This document shows positions 33,122 to 44,313 of a stretch of DNA of 64,000 bases, in pieces (position 1 is the stretch's first letter; every line of letters starts with the position of its first letter). The position numbers and the translations under genes were made by a program. The notes under the pieces are model-generated. The model was not told the DNA's origin. It did not search any database and saw nothing but the letters and a program-made list of their open reading frames with translations. The stretch comes from Przewalskia tangutica (taxonomy: Eukaryota; Streptophyta; Magnoliopsida; Solanales; Solanaceae), in NCBI GenBank assembly GCA_029844215.1, contig CM056720.1:34279711-34343710 (forward strand), in the 5' to 3' direction.

Positions 33122-33816
33122 TGTGTGAATAACTTGATAATGTTGGTTTGTGATAACCTTGTATTACTTTCTTGTTGGTTTGATAAGTAAACATGTTAGG
33201 ATGCTACGTGTGTTAGTGTCTTGTGATGTTTGGGTAAAGGGGTTTCCCTTGATTATGCTTATGTTGTTTAACGATAAGCCGTTATGCTAGTATTGTACCA
33301 TTCACCTCTTGACATGATATACCAGGGGTTATGCTGCCCCCCGATGCGAGGGATACCTCATGCGGGTCTGTGTGACCTATGCGGAGCTACGAGAGTTCCA
33401 GGTTAGTGTGCGGGGGATACCTCATGCGGTCCATGTCGCCACGCGGACTCGAAAGTCGGGGCGATGCGAGTAGCTACCCTCGATCACGCGGATTACCTCA
33501 TGCGGGCCTAGGTGGCCTATGCGGGCTGCGGTGAGTTCCGGGATTTGACGCGCATTGATCACGAGGCGAGTGGCGGCCGATCATATGGCGCGGTCTGTAA
33601 AGACCTCGTGTCTGATTTTATAGCATTGTTGATGCGTGGGTTTTAGTAGTCGGCTATGCCTTCGTACTTACCCCGTATGGTTTTATTATGACACAGTGGG
33701 ACACCGTGTTCATGTGTATTTCCTCGTGCTTTTATATCATGATCGGCGATGAGGAAGGTATTCCACTGCATGATTGATGTTGTGGCGTGAGACCCATAGT
33801 TATATTTGAGTGATGA
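33122..33816 (+). repeat. VII: LTR remnant, left piece
   Basis: Plus-oriented LTR interior beginning TTGTGTGAATAACTTG, with the same repeat-array type as element V (GGATACCTCATGCGG units at 33345-33560). It stops at 33816, where element VIII begins, and continues at 53230. It is an inverted copy of about 31485-32190, so the two LTR remnants face each other across 33121. Confidence 0.65.
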
Positions 33817-36800
33817 TGTTACACCCGTAAGTCCGAACATGTATAAGAGAATGTACGAAGGAAACAAGACTTGGAAATTAGTACGAAAGGAAGAATTGTT
33901 TTTCCGGAAAATCTTCCGAACGTCGGAAAGGAAAAATGTTCGTTGTTGAGAATTGGATTCCCAAAAGGAATTATTTGAAGATTATGGAACTTATTAAAAT
34001 TATGGAAATTTATTTTTTTATGGATTTGGTCACGTGGGGCCCTTCGAAATTTTACATTTTGTGGGGCCCACGAGGTTACTGAATTTTATGGGACGAATGA
34101 GAGGCGACACGTGGCACCCCACATGGCTTGGTCGAAATATATGCAAGGTTAAAATGGTCATTGACCATGGTAGAAGATAAGTCTTCCAAAGCTTGATATT
34201 GTTGACAAGTCAACTTGTCCTTTAGGCTGATCAGTGAAACTCATCCTAACCTCACATTTGTTTAAGTCTAAGCCCTCATTGTGTTATAAGTATACTACTA
34301 GTAGCAAGACAAGGTCTTGAACACTTAGAAAAATTGAGAGAGCTTGTGTGTGCCCGTGTGTGCTCTCGGGTTTGCGAAAAAAAAGGAGAAAAATTTGTAG
34401 TTTTGATCCATTAGCCACAGACTTTAACCCAATGTTCCTAAGGGTGTTGTAAGGTTATCTCAATAGAAAGATTTGGAAAACGGAGTTTTCACGTTAGTCA
34501 TGGCGGAAACTATAGGAGTTCTTGACTTTGAAGTTGGAACTTGAAGATGGGTTCTTCATAGGCCTCTAGGAGTGCTTGGAGCGGATTGGAACCTAAGGAA
34601 AGGAGCTAAGAATTTCTAAAGCGCGACTTTGGATCTTGGAAATTTTAAGGGCTTGGAAAGGTATAAATTTTGTCGTTTTAGTAGTTAAGACTTACTTATT
34701 ATTTGTAGCCATGGATTTTAGCATGTGTTATATAGTATGAAGTTTGATATGTTTATGGGCTATTGGAACCCTAATCAAAACTAGTATGTTTAGCTTTAAG
34801 ATTGGAATTCTAGTTGATTATTAGTTTAAATCGTCGCATGTTGAATAAAGAGGAAATTGTAGTTGTTGAAGTTGTTTATGACTAAATAACATGTTGACCT
34901 AAGAACTTGAAATTGGAAAAGGATTGGAAAAGACTTTGAATTGTTAGTTGTAGTTAGTAGAATGGCTTGGAGTTTTAAACTACTTGGTATGAATTGTGGG
35001 CGGAATTTTACACGTATTGTAAGGCGTGTAATCCCCTTTGGTTGGTTGTTGTTTGGAGCCTTAAATGTGGCATGTTTGGTTATTGTATTCGACCTTGAAA
35101 AAGGTGGCAAAGTGAGTAGAAACAAAGAAGTCTTTGCCCAGATTTTAGTAGAATTAGAGGCCGTATACTTAGTATTATTCTACGTTGAGACTAGAAGTTG
35201 ATAGTATTGTTGTGACCATTATAGGTTGACACTTCACGTCTGGCGTATTCGGCAGCTTATGGATTTAGCGAAAGGTATGTGAACTACCTCCTCTTACAGC
35301 ATGATTCCTTGAGATTAAGAAAGTATGTTCTACTCCTTAAATGATCCATTCCTTAGTTGTATTTGGATTGCCTAGAATAGAATTTGTTCTATGTACTTCC
35401 TTGATTGTACTTTGATGTTTAAATTGTAAGTTGTAAAATCCATTTTCTTAGTGAAGTTTGGATTCTTAAAGGTGAAAGTATTTTACTTAAAGTACATAGA
35501 GTCTTGAAAGGAAGTGGTTTCAAATCTTTTGGGCTAGTGCCTTAGTCCCAAAATCCTAAAGGTCATTATAATGACTTTAGGGGAGTCAAATGAGTGTTTT
35601 ACTTAATTGTTTTAAAAGAGGAGAAATGACATGATTTAAGAGAAGTAACTTGTTTTAAAGGAGTGAGTTACTTCTGGTTTAAAAGTAGAAGAAACTTGTT
35701 TTCTATATATTAAGAGACTTGAAGTATTTTGAAAGTTAAGAGACTTGAAATATTTTGAAAGTTAAGAACTTGATTTGTAAGTATGTGATACTTGGTTTTA
35801 ATAGTATAAGTCTCTTGGTTATAAAAGGAATGGATATGTCTAAAACCATAAAGGATTATAACGGCTTTATGGGAAGTTGGTTATAACGGCTTTATGGAAG
35901 GTTTAGAAAGTTGTCTATTTTGATTAAGGGCATAAGTTGCCTAGATTGTGAAAATTTGGAGTTACTTGATTTCAAGCATTGAAATGAGTATTCTAAAAGT
36001 GTAGTAACTTACTTTGAAAAATAGACACGCCTTGATATCTGGTGTTAGTATCGTGGGGCTTTACATAGAAAGTCTTTTGAAAGAATGTCGTCGTAGTACT
36101 TTGCCGTTTAATTGAGAATAATTCTATGTGATGCCTTGATTAGTACTTTGGCTTGATAAATTGAGAATTTGTCTAAGTGTGCCTTGATTAGTACTTTGGC
36201 TTGATAAAATGAGAATTATTCTATTTGTGCCTTGATAAGTACTTTGGCTTGTTAATTGAGAATTATTCTATTGTGCCTTGATAAGTACTTTGGCTTGATT
36301 AATTGAGAATTAGTCTAAGGGTGCCTTGGAAAGTACTTTGGCTTGCTAAATGAGAATTATTCTATTTGTGCCTTGATAAGTACTTTGGCTTGTTAAATTG
36401 AGAATTATTCTATTTGTGCCTTGATAAGTACTTTGGCTTGTTAAATTGAGAATTATTCTATTTGTGCCTTGATAAGTACTTTGGCTTGATTAATTGAGAA
36501 TTAGTCTAAGGGTGCCTTGGTAAGTACTTTGGCTTGCTAAATGAGAATTTTTCCATGTGTGCCTTGATAAGTACTTGCTTTGATTAGTTGAGAATTGCCT
36601 ATGTGTCTTTGGAAATAGCCGGTTGTGTGCTATTGGTATATCGATTGTTTGGTCATTCCGGGTTTGTGGCATTCGCGGTTTAGTGGAATTGCTACCCACG
36701 ATGCGAGAATACCTCATACCGTAGGACTTATGCGGGTGAAATAGTACCGTGCGGGCGGGTCCACCTATGCGAGAATACCTCATGCGAGTCCGTAAGGGCT

Positions 36801-36978
36801 TATGCGGGTGAAATAGTCCCGTGCGAGGAATACCTCACGCAGTCCACGCGCGACTATCACGGGTGAAATAGTCCCAGGAGTAGGATGGCTAAATGATACT
36901 GCGGGCGGATGGTCCTGTTTTGATCATGAGCTTCCTATTTTATATTGTAAGGATACTATTGTTTACTCTCATTGTTAG
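33817..36978 (+). repeat. Element VIII 5' LTR, first part
   Basis: Starts TGTTACACCCGTAAGTCCG and matches 49264 onward almost base for base. It includes a TTCCGACG/CGTCGGAA hairpin region near 33900, a TTATAAGTATAC promoter-like site near 34285 with a following CT/GT-rich leader, the CATAAAG/TTATAAC pair at 35847-35896 and a large minisatellite. It is interrupted at 36978 by element IX. Confidence 0.85.
36065..36620 (+). repeat. LTR minisatellite, 43-48 bp unit, about ten copies
   Basis: The unit is GCCTTGATAAGTACTTTGGC followed by TTGTTAAATTGAGAATTATTC. Copies recur near 36142, 36182, 36231, 36275, 36321, 36370 and on to 36560. A second array of CGAGAATACCTCATGCG units follows at about 36700-36870. 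The 3' LTR has both. Confidence 0.8.
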
Positions 36979-37392
36979 TGTTATACCCCGTATTTCCAGA
37001 GTATGTACGTGAGGGCGTACGTATTAAATTTTTTGCCTTAAGAATTGACAAGTTTCGAAATTTGGGCACAAGTGCCGAAAGGAGTCGTTTTTCGACGAAA
37101 CGTTTCCACAGCTTTCGTAGGGAAAATTCCGGCTATGGCATTTTTAATTTTTGCGGATTTTTCCGAGGCGTAACATTTTGGACCAGCGGGAGGGTGACAT
37201 GTGTCACCTCACATTGGAAAGAGGTTGGACGGCAAATGGGCTAGTCTTGCACGTTTTTTGTGTTGAAATTTTGGTCAAGGGTTAGGTAGGATATTTTGTG
37301 TAGATGGATAAGGTAGCACATGGCTTAATCTTGGCCTTACACTTGCCTAACAGTTGGATGGATCTTGGCCATTGGTTGGCCATTCCTTGACC

Positions 37393-37400
37393 TATAAATA
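37393..37400 (+). promoter_or_regulatory. LTR TATA box (5' LTR of IX)
   Basis: TATAAATA followed by CCCATCTAAGTTGAAGAG, about 415 bp into the LTR. The 3' LTR copy is at 43500-43507. Confidence 0.55.
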
Positions 37401-38192
37401 CCCATCTAAGTTGAAGAGTTATTTCATCCAAACTTGAGCAATCTATCTAAGTCTCAAAAATCCCTCTCTCTCAACCTTGTTCTCGTCCAAACACCACTCT
37501 CCCCTCTTGAGGCCCTCACGAACCCGCCACTGCCTAGTGGTTCTGGCGAGAACCCACTCCCTAGCCTAGTTGTGCTAGTCGAAATACTACCCCCATGGTA
37601 GAAATGTATTCTACAAGTATTGTTATAATGCCCAAAATACTTTAGCCAAATACCTTGTAGTACTTTCCAAAGTACCCTTTGTCTGAAAAACCCTAAAAAT
37701 ACGATTATACTTTCCTTTAGCCACAAAACGAAACCTAAGGAAAAACCTTCATAGTCGGTTGAAGTGTTAAGTAGAAGTTGGTTAGAACTTCTAAGGGTTG
37801 TTGGAGCGGGTTGGAGCGCACGGAGTAAAGCTAAACCTTGCTCGGGATCGACATATAAACTTCGGATAATTTTGGGCTTATCGAGGTAAACATTCTTGAC
37901 CTTCATTTGTAATTGGAAATTACATGTTGTAGGAGTATATAGTTAAGTATACTATATATAGAGCCAACATAGTTGTGCGGCAATGTCTTTTGACTTAAGC
38001 TGAATAATACTTACGCGATGTCTTGCGACTTAAGCTGAATTTTAAGAAGTGGCTGACGTAATTACATAGATTCTGATGAGACTTGTGTAGTATTCTTGTG
38101 TAGTAGAATTGTACACGTCAGGTTAAGCGTGTAAAACCCCCGGTTGGCTTGGTGGCGGCCTCGATAGAGAGGAGAATTACGCTGTTGCGGGG

Positions 38193-39243
38193 AGAGTCTT
38201 TGCCGAATTTTACGTAGAATATTCTACGCCGGGATATAAAGATATTAATAGGCGCCTTGTGGCCTCTATAGGTTGTAGTACTACGTGTGGGTGATCCGCT
38301 TGGCTTAGAGTGTGGCCAAGCGGTTTGCGGTATTGGAGCGTTTTGCTATTAGTCGATAATCGTCGCGAGGTATGTGAACCTCTTCCTATCTGTTCTAGCA
38401 TGATATGTGTATAACTATGTAGTACGGTGACGTCATACGTGTTTAATGTATTTGATTGGTTTGAAACATAAAGTGTTATAACGACTTTATGGGAAGTTGG
38501 TTATAACAGCTTTATGTAGGTAAGAAAATGCTTTGTGGTTTCAAAGGATAACTGATTTGACTTATAACGGATTTGATGTGTAGTAACAAAGAACTTGAAG
38601 TGTTCCAAAAAGACCCTTTTTAAAGAAGAGTAATACTTGGCTTTGAAAACATAAGAGTTGTACTAGCTTTATGGGAAGTTAGGTATAACGTCTTAAGAAG
38701 TGATAAAAAGAATGGTTTACTGAGGTGCTGCCGAATTTTCTGTAGAATATTCTACGTCGGGATATAAAGATATTAATAGGCGCCTTGTGGCCTCTATAGG
38801 TTGTAGTACTACGTGTGGAGTGATCTGCTTGGCTTAGAGTGTAGCCGACGGTTTGAGTCTTGGGGCGTTTTGCTATTAGTCGATAATCGTCGCGAGGTAT
38901 ATGAACCTCTTCCTATCCGTTCTAGCATGATATGTGTATAACTATGTAGTACGGTGACGCGTACATGTGTTTAATGTATTTGATTGGTTTGAAACATAAA
39001 GTGTTATAACGACTTTATGGGAAGTTGGTTATAACGACTTTATGTAGGTAAGAAAATGCTTTGTGGTTTGAAGGATAATCGATTTGACTTATAACGAATT
39101 TGATGTGTAGTAACAAAGAACTTGAAGTGTTCCAAAAGACCCTTTTTAAAGAAGAGTAATACTTGGCTTTGAAAACATAAGAGTTGTACTAGCTTTATGG
39201 GAAGTTAGGTATAACGTCTTAAGTGATAAAAGAATGGTTTCTT
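38193..39243 (+). repeat. Tandem duplication of about 520 bp in one LTR
   Basis: Copy 1 runs from about 38193 to 38722 and copy 2 from 38723 to 39243. Both run from TGCCGAATTTT, through GATATAAAGATATTAATAGG, GTCGATAATCGTCGCGAGG and the CATAAAG module, to GTCTTAAG..GTGATAAAA. The 3' LTR has a single copy (44316-44838). The two copies are highly similar. Confidence 0.85.
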
Positions 39244-39839
39244 GATTTTTAGAAGATAAGAGACTTGACTTAATGGTATTAATATGAATTTTGTTAAAAG
39301 TGTGAAACCTCATTCGTGAGTAATGAGTACTTGGTTTTAAAAGGAATAATGTTTCTTGATTTGGAAATCGAATAAGTATCGACAAACCACCGCATCGTTA
39401 ATAAAGGAAAATGTATTGAATAATGAAGTATGGTATTAAAACCGGTAGAAACCTCCATCTGCATGAAGCTAAGATAAGACAAAATGATATTACATTTCCT
39501 AGATCATGGCTTAATAAGATTGTTTATAAACAAGAATAACCTACTCACATATAAGGCCTATGTTTCTCAAAACGTTTAAAGGAGAATTATGTTTAAAGGA
39601 TTAAAACTATGAACTACGAAACCTTTTCTAAAATGAGGAACTCGGCATTTGAAATTAGGCAAACTTGAGCGCTTGGAAAATAAGGTTGTTACTTGATTTT
39701 ACAAAGGAAAGCATTTTGGTTTACTTAACAATGTTATTCACTCTATTTTTATACTACAGTTATCTGGTGACATTTGTAAAGAAATGTATCTTTAATAGTA
39801 ATTTAACGTACGTAGTACCGTAGGGTTAAAACCCAGACT

Positions 39840-39960
39840 TTGGCATAAAATGACAGTACTTGAGTTGTTGTGAAACTTGCCTATGCTTGTTGTTGTGAAA
39901 CTTGCCTATGCTTGTTGTTGTGAAACTTGCCTATCTTGTTGTGATAGCCTTTGTTGTGCA
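39840..39960 (+). repeat. Short tandem run, 21-bp unit
   Basis: GTTGTTGTGAAACTTGCCTA-type units occur about three times here and four times in the 3' LTR (45470-45570). This is a simple length difference between the two LTRs. Confidence 0.7.
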
Positions 39961-40084
39961 AGAATTGTGTTTCTATACTACCGTGTCTCGATGGAGTCGG
40001 TTGACTTGTTGAGAACTTACTTGGACGGGGCCGGCGATGCGGATAAATTCCACTGCGTTCACGGCTGATAGTGTTACTTTTGTT

Positions 40085-40360
40085 AATCGCTTTGGACATA
40101 CCGACACGATCGTAGCGCGCACGTATGCTTCCACTTTGATTACCGCCTTGTTGTCTTATTGTTTCCCTTTGGACCTCACGGCGTGATCGTAAGCGCGGGT
40201 ATGCTTCCATTTGTAATCTTTGTCTTATTGTTTCTTGGACTCACCGACGATGCGTAGCGCGCGGGTATGCTTCCATTTGGAATGTTGTCTTATCTGCTCC
40301 CTTTGGACATCGACCACGATGCGTAGCGCACGTATGCTCCTATTTGGATTCTTTGTCTTG
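40085..40360 (+). repeat. LTR minisatellite, about 65-bp unit, four copies
   Basis: The unit contains TTTGGACATACCGACACGAT, CGTAGCGC and GGGTATGCTTCCATTTGG. It is a diverged relative of the element II and XI units, in the same LTR slot. Partner array: 45715-45985. Confidence 0.75.
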
Positions 40361-40908
40361 TTGTTATCATATCATGGCTGGCGGTGAGAAGGTACTCATG
40401 GCGGGATTGATGTTGTGGGCATGAGACCACGAATTGATATAATCAGTATGTGTGTGCATCGTAGTTTGGTTATCATACCGCATCTCTGCTTTTATAGACT
40501 ATTATGATTTCATTTACTGATATTTCTGATTTCACATACTTGGTACTGTTGTCGACCTCGCCGGGGCTGCGTTCACGCCGCAGTAAATACATCACCGTCG
40601 ATCCGCGTTTAGGATCTCATTTAGCGTTTTGGGAAGCTCGGTTATCGGAGGCTTATCTTTGGTATGTTACCCCAGTCCGTAAGTTCTTATGCGTTCGGGG
40701 TATGGCGGGCCCGTCCGTCATAGTTGTTAAGATAAATCTTAGAAGTGCAGCCTTGTTGTGGGCGGTGTAAGGATTATGCATTCAAAGGTTTATATATATA
40801 TGTTGGAAGGCAACCGTTTTGGTTGGCCTATTTGCTTTTATTTATCATGTCTCTTGTTTCATATTTATGCTTTATGTTCCGCTGATTTTCTCTGATGTTG
40901 TATCACTA

Positions 40909-40958
40909 GGGTGCCCGGGGTAAGGCACCAGTCACGGGCCCCGGTTCGGGTCGTGACA
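40909..40958 (+). promoter_or_regulatory. Terminal double hairpin of the LTR
   Basis: GGTGCC (40910-40915) pairs with GGCACC (40924-40929). GTCACG (40931-40936) pairs with CGTGAC (40952-40957), the last bases before the LTR end. This copy is the cleanest; all LTR families here share the arrangement, often damaged. Confidence 0.5.
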
Positions 40959-40962
40959 AAAG

Positions 40963-40974
40963 TGGTATCAGAGC
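40963..40974 (+). promoter_or_regulatory. Intact primer-binding site of element IX
   Basis: TGGTATCAGAGC is the full 12-base complement of the 3' end of plant initiator tRNA-Met, four bases after the LTR end. It is the only undamaged PBS in the window and the reference for the others. Confidence 0.9.
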
Positions 40975-41161
40975 AGTTAGTCCTCGGAAAGTGTCTACAG
41001 ACCGTGTCTAGTAGTGTCTTGATTATCGGTGTGTTGTGCACCACATCTATAATCAGGAGGCTATAGGAAATTTAGGATTAGTTTCCATTCTTCTCATTCT
41101 GAGATCGTGCCTTAGAGCTGTGTTGTAAGTTGGACCCTCCGACGTATCTCGTTTTACGCTT

Positions 41162-42260
41162 ATGCCTCCGCAAGGCAACCCGCCCGTAAGGGCAAAGCGC
41201 GAGGAGATACGAGTAGAACGTGGCGATCTCTACAGAGACCACAAGACACGAGCCTCCATCCTGGCAGGCGAGAGATAGGTTACTGAGATGGCCCGATTAA
41301 TGGCGAGTTGTGCGAACTTGAGGATAAAGTGGACCAGCAGCGATTCCGATCCAGTAGCACCGTAGTTCAACCCGAGCGACGGTTTGAGACTACGGGATTT
41401 TCTAGTGTAACCCGCCGTAGTTTTATGGGTCGAGGCACGAGGATGATCGCAGGAGTTCATCCGGCGATTCTGACGGATCGTAAGTGATCAAGGCCTCGGA
41501 GACCGAAGTCGGTGGTCTGGTTCGCGACGGCCGCGTGATACCGCAATCGATTGGTTTGATTCGTGCGAGCTGTCGGGAGAGAATGCACTTCCGCCTTCGG
41601 GACGAGTTCTCAAAGGCATTTCTTGCACCTTCGCCGCCGCGCGGATGAGAGGGCTCGGTAAAGCGATTTTTGGTTGCTGGCGAGCAGCGTCTGATGCGGG
41701 AGTACAATGTGAGTTCGACTCATTGGCCCGTGCGTCCCGCGTTAGTAGCTAGTATGGAGGATCGAGTCCACCGATATGTTCTGGGCTCGATGATTACCTA
41801 GCGAAGAGTTGTTCGGTGTAGCTCTTGGTAGGCATGGACATCGCCGCACGCAGCTTATGCAGAGGTGAGGCGGAGAAATCGACGGAATGACCAAAGTCGG
41901 AAGAGGGCGAGCTGCAGGTCCTTTGGTGATTTTCGAGGCGCATCGCCTCAGCGGCGAACCAGTTATCGCCTCGCCCGATCTGAGTGGTCTCTACAATCTT
42001 GAGCGTCGAGTTTTCGAAAGCGGTCGTGGCTCCAGGTTCGATTTTCGGGAGAGAGCGGGGTGTTAACGGTGAAGCCACCCTACCTCGTTGTGACGGCGTG
42101 GTAGACTCCACAGTGGGGTGTGTCGTGCTAGTCCGGAGTTTGTTTTACATGCGGCCGGCGGGGCCATTTGGGAGAAATTGTCCACCAGTGGTAGCGGTAG
42201 GATAGCACGCATCACGGATCGGGCGGGTTCTTCACCTTCCATAGCTTGAGCAGAATGTTC
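41162..42260 (+). pseudogene. gag: Element IX gag
   Basis: ATGCCTCCGCAAGGC starts about 190 bp after the PBS. The frame is broken early. Recognisable capsid-type segments are a TTTGAGACTACGGGATTTTC stretch (LRLRDFL, about 41382), a GAGTTCATCCGGCGATTC stretch (41453), GAGTACAATGTGAGTTCGAC (REYNVEFDS, about 41700) and CACCGATATGTTCTGGGCTC (HRYVLGL, about 41770). A zinc-knuckle region, CGRRGRLHSGVCR followed by FYMRPAGPFGRNCP, is at about 42080-42185. Its second half lacks the first Cys and His. Sequence then passes to the 3' untranslated region. No pol domain is seen, so the element would be mobilised only in trans. Confidence 0.7.
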
Positions 42261-43080
42261 ATACACCGTGGGCCACTAGAGGTCGCGGTGGAAGTTCCCG
42301 ATTTTAGCGGTCCTCGAATCGCCTATTTTCAGTGTATCCTTAACCTACAGAGTTTTGTATGTATTGATGTTGTGATGATGTGTTTAGTGTTATGTTCGGA
42401 TAGCTTTGTGCTAAAGCGTGATGTAGAACACAGTTAGTGAGAAGGGTAAGCTTGAGGGTGAGAAAATGATGAACCTTAGAATATTACGATTGAGACCTTA
42501 GATGTAAAGTCGCTTGAGTACAGTTTTGCAAGTGATCCTTGTCGGAGTGCATTTTTATGCCTAGAACGTTTTGTGTGATAAAGTTCCTGGGTAGTGTGCA
42601 ATGGAAGTGGTAGCTTTCATGACCTGTAGAGGTAAGATTGTTCCGAATCGGGGAACAAGAGCGTGATGCGTTAAGTGGGTCGGGTTGGGGCCGTGTTGAG
42701 GGCCAACCCGCGGCTGTTCGGTGGGGTCGGCTCGGGTGGTCGCCAGTGGTAGGGTCACGAGGGTGCTAGGCGCAAGTTTAGATGACCCTCGTATGAGTGT
42801 GTGGATCTGTTCGACCTGAATCGGTTCGTGAAGGCGGGAATGGCCTTAGAGGAAAGTAAAGCTAGTAAGATGACCAAGTTTGGAGGTTGTGACTCCAAAG
42901 TATTGGAAGCGAAGCAATGGAAGTATGGTGCGTATACTAGAAGATTTCAAGTGTTCGGAGAGCACGACGAGTAAGGAAGAAGAGAACGTGTGTTAGTTCG
43001 TGGCGGCGTGGCGTTGGCAACTTGTTAGAAGATCTTCTTCGTAATCCACCTTGAAGGAACATTCGGAACGAATGTTTCTA

Positions 43081-43091
43081 AGGAGGGAGAA
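43081..43091 (+). promoter_or_regulatory. Polypurine tract of element IX
   Basis: AGGAGGGAGAA abuts the LTR start TGTTATACCG. The AACATTCG/CGAATGTT inverted repeat lies just upstream (about 43059-43076). Confidence 0.8.
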
Positions 43092-44297
43092 TGTTATACC
43101 GTATTTCCGAGTATGTGCGTGAGAGTGCGTATTAAATTTTTGCCTTAAGAATTGACAAGTTTCGAAATTTGGGCACAAGTGCCGAAAGGAGTCGTTTTTC
43201 GACGAAACGTTTCCACAGCTTTCGTAGGGAAAATTCCGGCTATGGCATTTTAATTTTTGCGGATTTTTCCGAGAGGCGTAACATTTTGGATCAACGGGAG
43301 GGTGACATGTGTCACCTCACATTGGAAAGAGGTTGGACAACAAATGGGCTAGTCTTGCACGTTTTTTGTGTTGAAATTTTGGTCAAGGGTTAGGTAGGAT
43401 ATTTTGTGTAGATGGATAAGGTAGCACATGACTTAATCTTGGCCTTACACTTGCCTAACACTTGGATGGATCTTGGCCATTGGTTGGCCATCCTTGACCT
43501 ATAAATACCTCTAAGTTGAAGAGTTATTTCATCCAAACTTGAGCAATCTATCTAAGTCTCAAAATCCCTCTCCTCAACCTTGTTCTCGTCAAACACCACC
43601 CCTCTCCCCTCTTGAAGGCCTCGGCGAACCCCCCACTTGCCTAGTGGTTCTAGCGAGAACCCTCCCCAGCCTAGTTGTGCTAGTCGAAATACTACCCCGG
43701 TAGAAATGTATTCTACAAGTATTGTTATAATGCCCAAAATACTTTAGCCAAATACCTTGTAGTACTTTCCAAAGTACCCTTTGTACGAAAAACCGGAAAA
43801 ATACGATTATACTTTCCTTTAGCCACAAAACGAAACCACTAAGGAAAACATTCATAGTCGGTTGAAGTGTTAAGTAGAAGTTGGTTAGAACTTAGGGTTG
43901 TTGGAGCGGGTTGGAGCGCTGCGGAGTAGGAGCTAAACCTTTCTCGGGATCGGCATATAAACTCGGATAATTTTGGGCTTATCGAGGTAAACATTCTTGA
44001 CCTTACATTTGTAATTGGAAATTACATGTTGTAGGAGTATATAGTTAAGTATACTATATATAACCGAACATAGTTGTGCGGCAATGTCTTTTGACTTAAG
44101 CTTGAATAATACTTACGGCGATGTCTTGCGACTTAAGCTGAATTTTAAGAAGTGAACAATCGTAATTACATAGGGTGTATTCTGAGACTTGTGTAGTATT
44201 CTGTAGTAGAATTGTACACGTCCGGTTAAACGTATAAGCCCCCCCCCTGGTTGGCTTGGTAGCCGGCCTCGATAGAGGAGGAGAATTACGCTGTTGC

Positions 44298-44313
44298 GGG
44301 GGGGGGGGGGGGG
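44298..44313 (+). repeat. G16 homopolymer
   Basis: Sixteen G residues where the paired LTR and element I have four (about 38187 and 5531). Nearby a C run of nine (44239-44247) replaces five. It could form G-quadruplex structure or be a sequencing slip. Confidence 0.7.

Larger units (their letters stand above)
36979..40958 (+). repeat. Element IX 5' LTR with internal duplication
   Basis: Starts TGTTATACCCCGTATTTCC and ends GGTTCGGGTCGTGACA. At 3980 bp it is about 480 bp longer than its partner because of a tandem duplication at 38193-39243. It holds a TATA box, two copies of the CATAAAG/TTATAAC module, the conserved core at about 39440-39510, a 65-bp-type minisatellite and the terminal hairpins. 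Confidence 0.85.

Noticed and set aside
34826..35125. Open frames in the VIII LTR (also 34941-35201 and 50446-50652)
   Set aside because: They recur in LTRs IV, VIII and X on either strand only because the LTR DNA is conserved. There are no domains and the frames are not kept between copies.
36065..36620. Possible centromeric or satellite DNA
   Set aside because: The array is bounded inside an LTR and repeated at the same place in the partner LTR. It is an internal minisatellite, not a chromosomal satellite.
37454..37906. Minus-strand open frame of 150 codons
   Set aside because: It lies antisense in the 5' LTR of element IX across the TATA and leader region. Its partner in the 3' LTR is interrupted, and it shows no protein-family motif. 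It is a chance open frame.
40963..40974. tRNA-like sequence
   Set aside because: Only the 12 bases complementary to the tRNA 3' end are present. They are a primer-binding site and not a tRNA gene.
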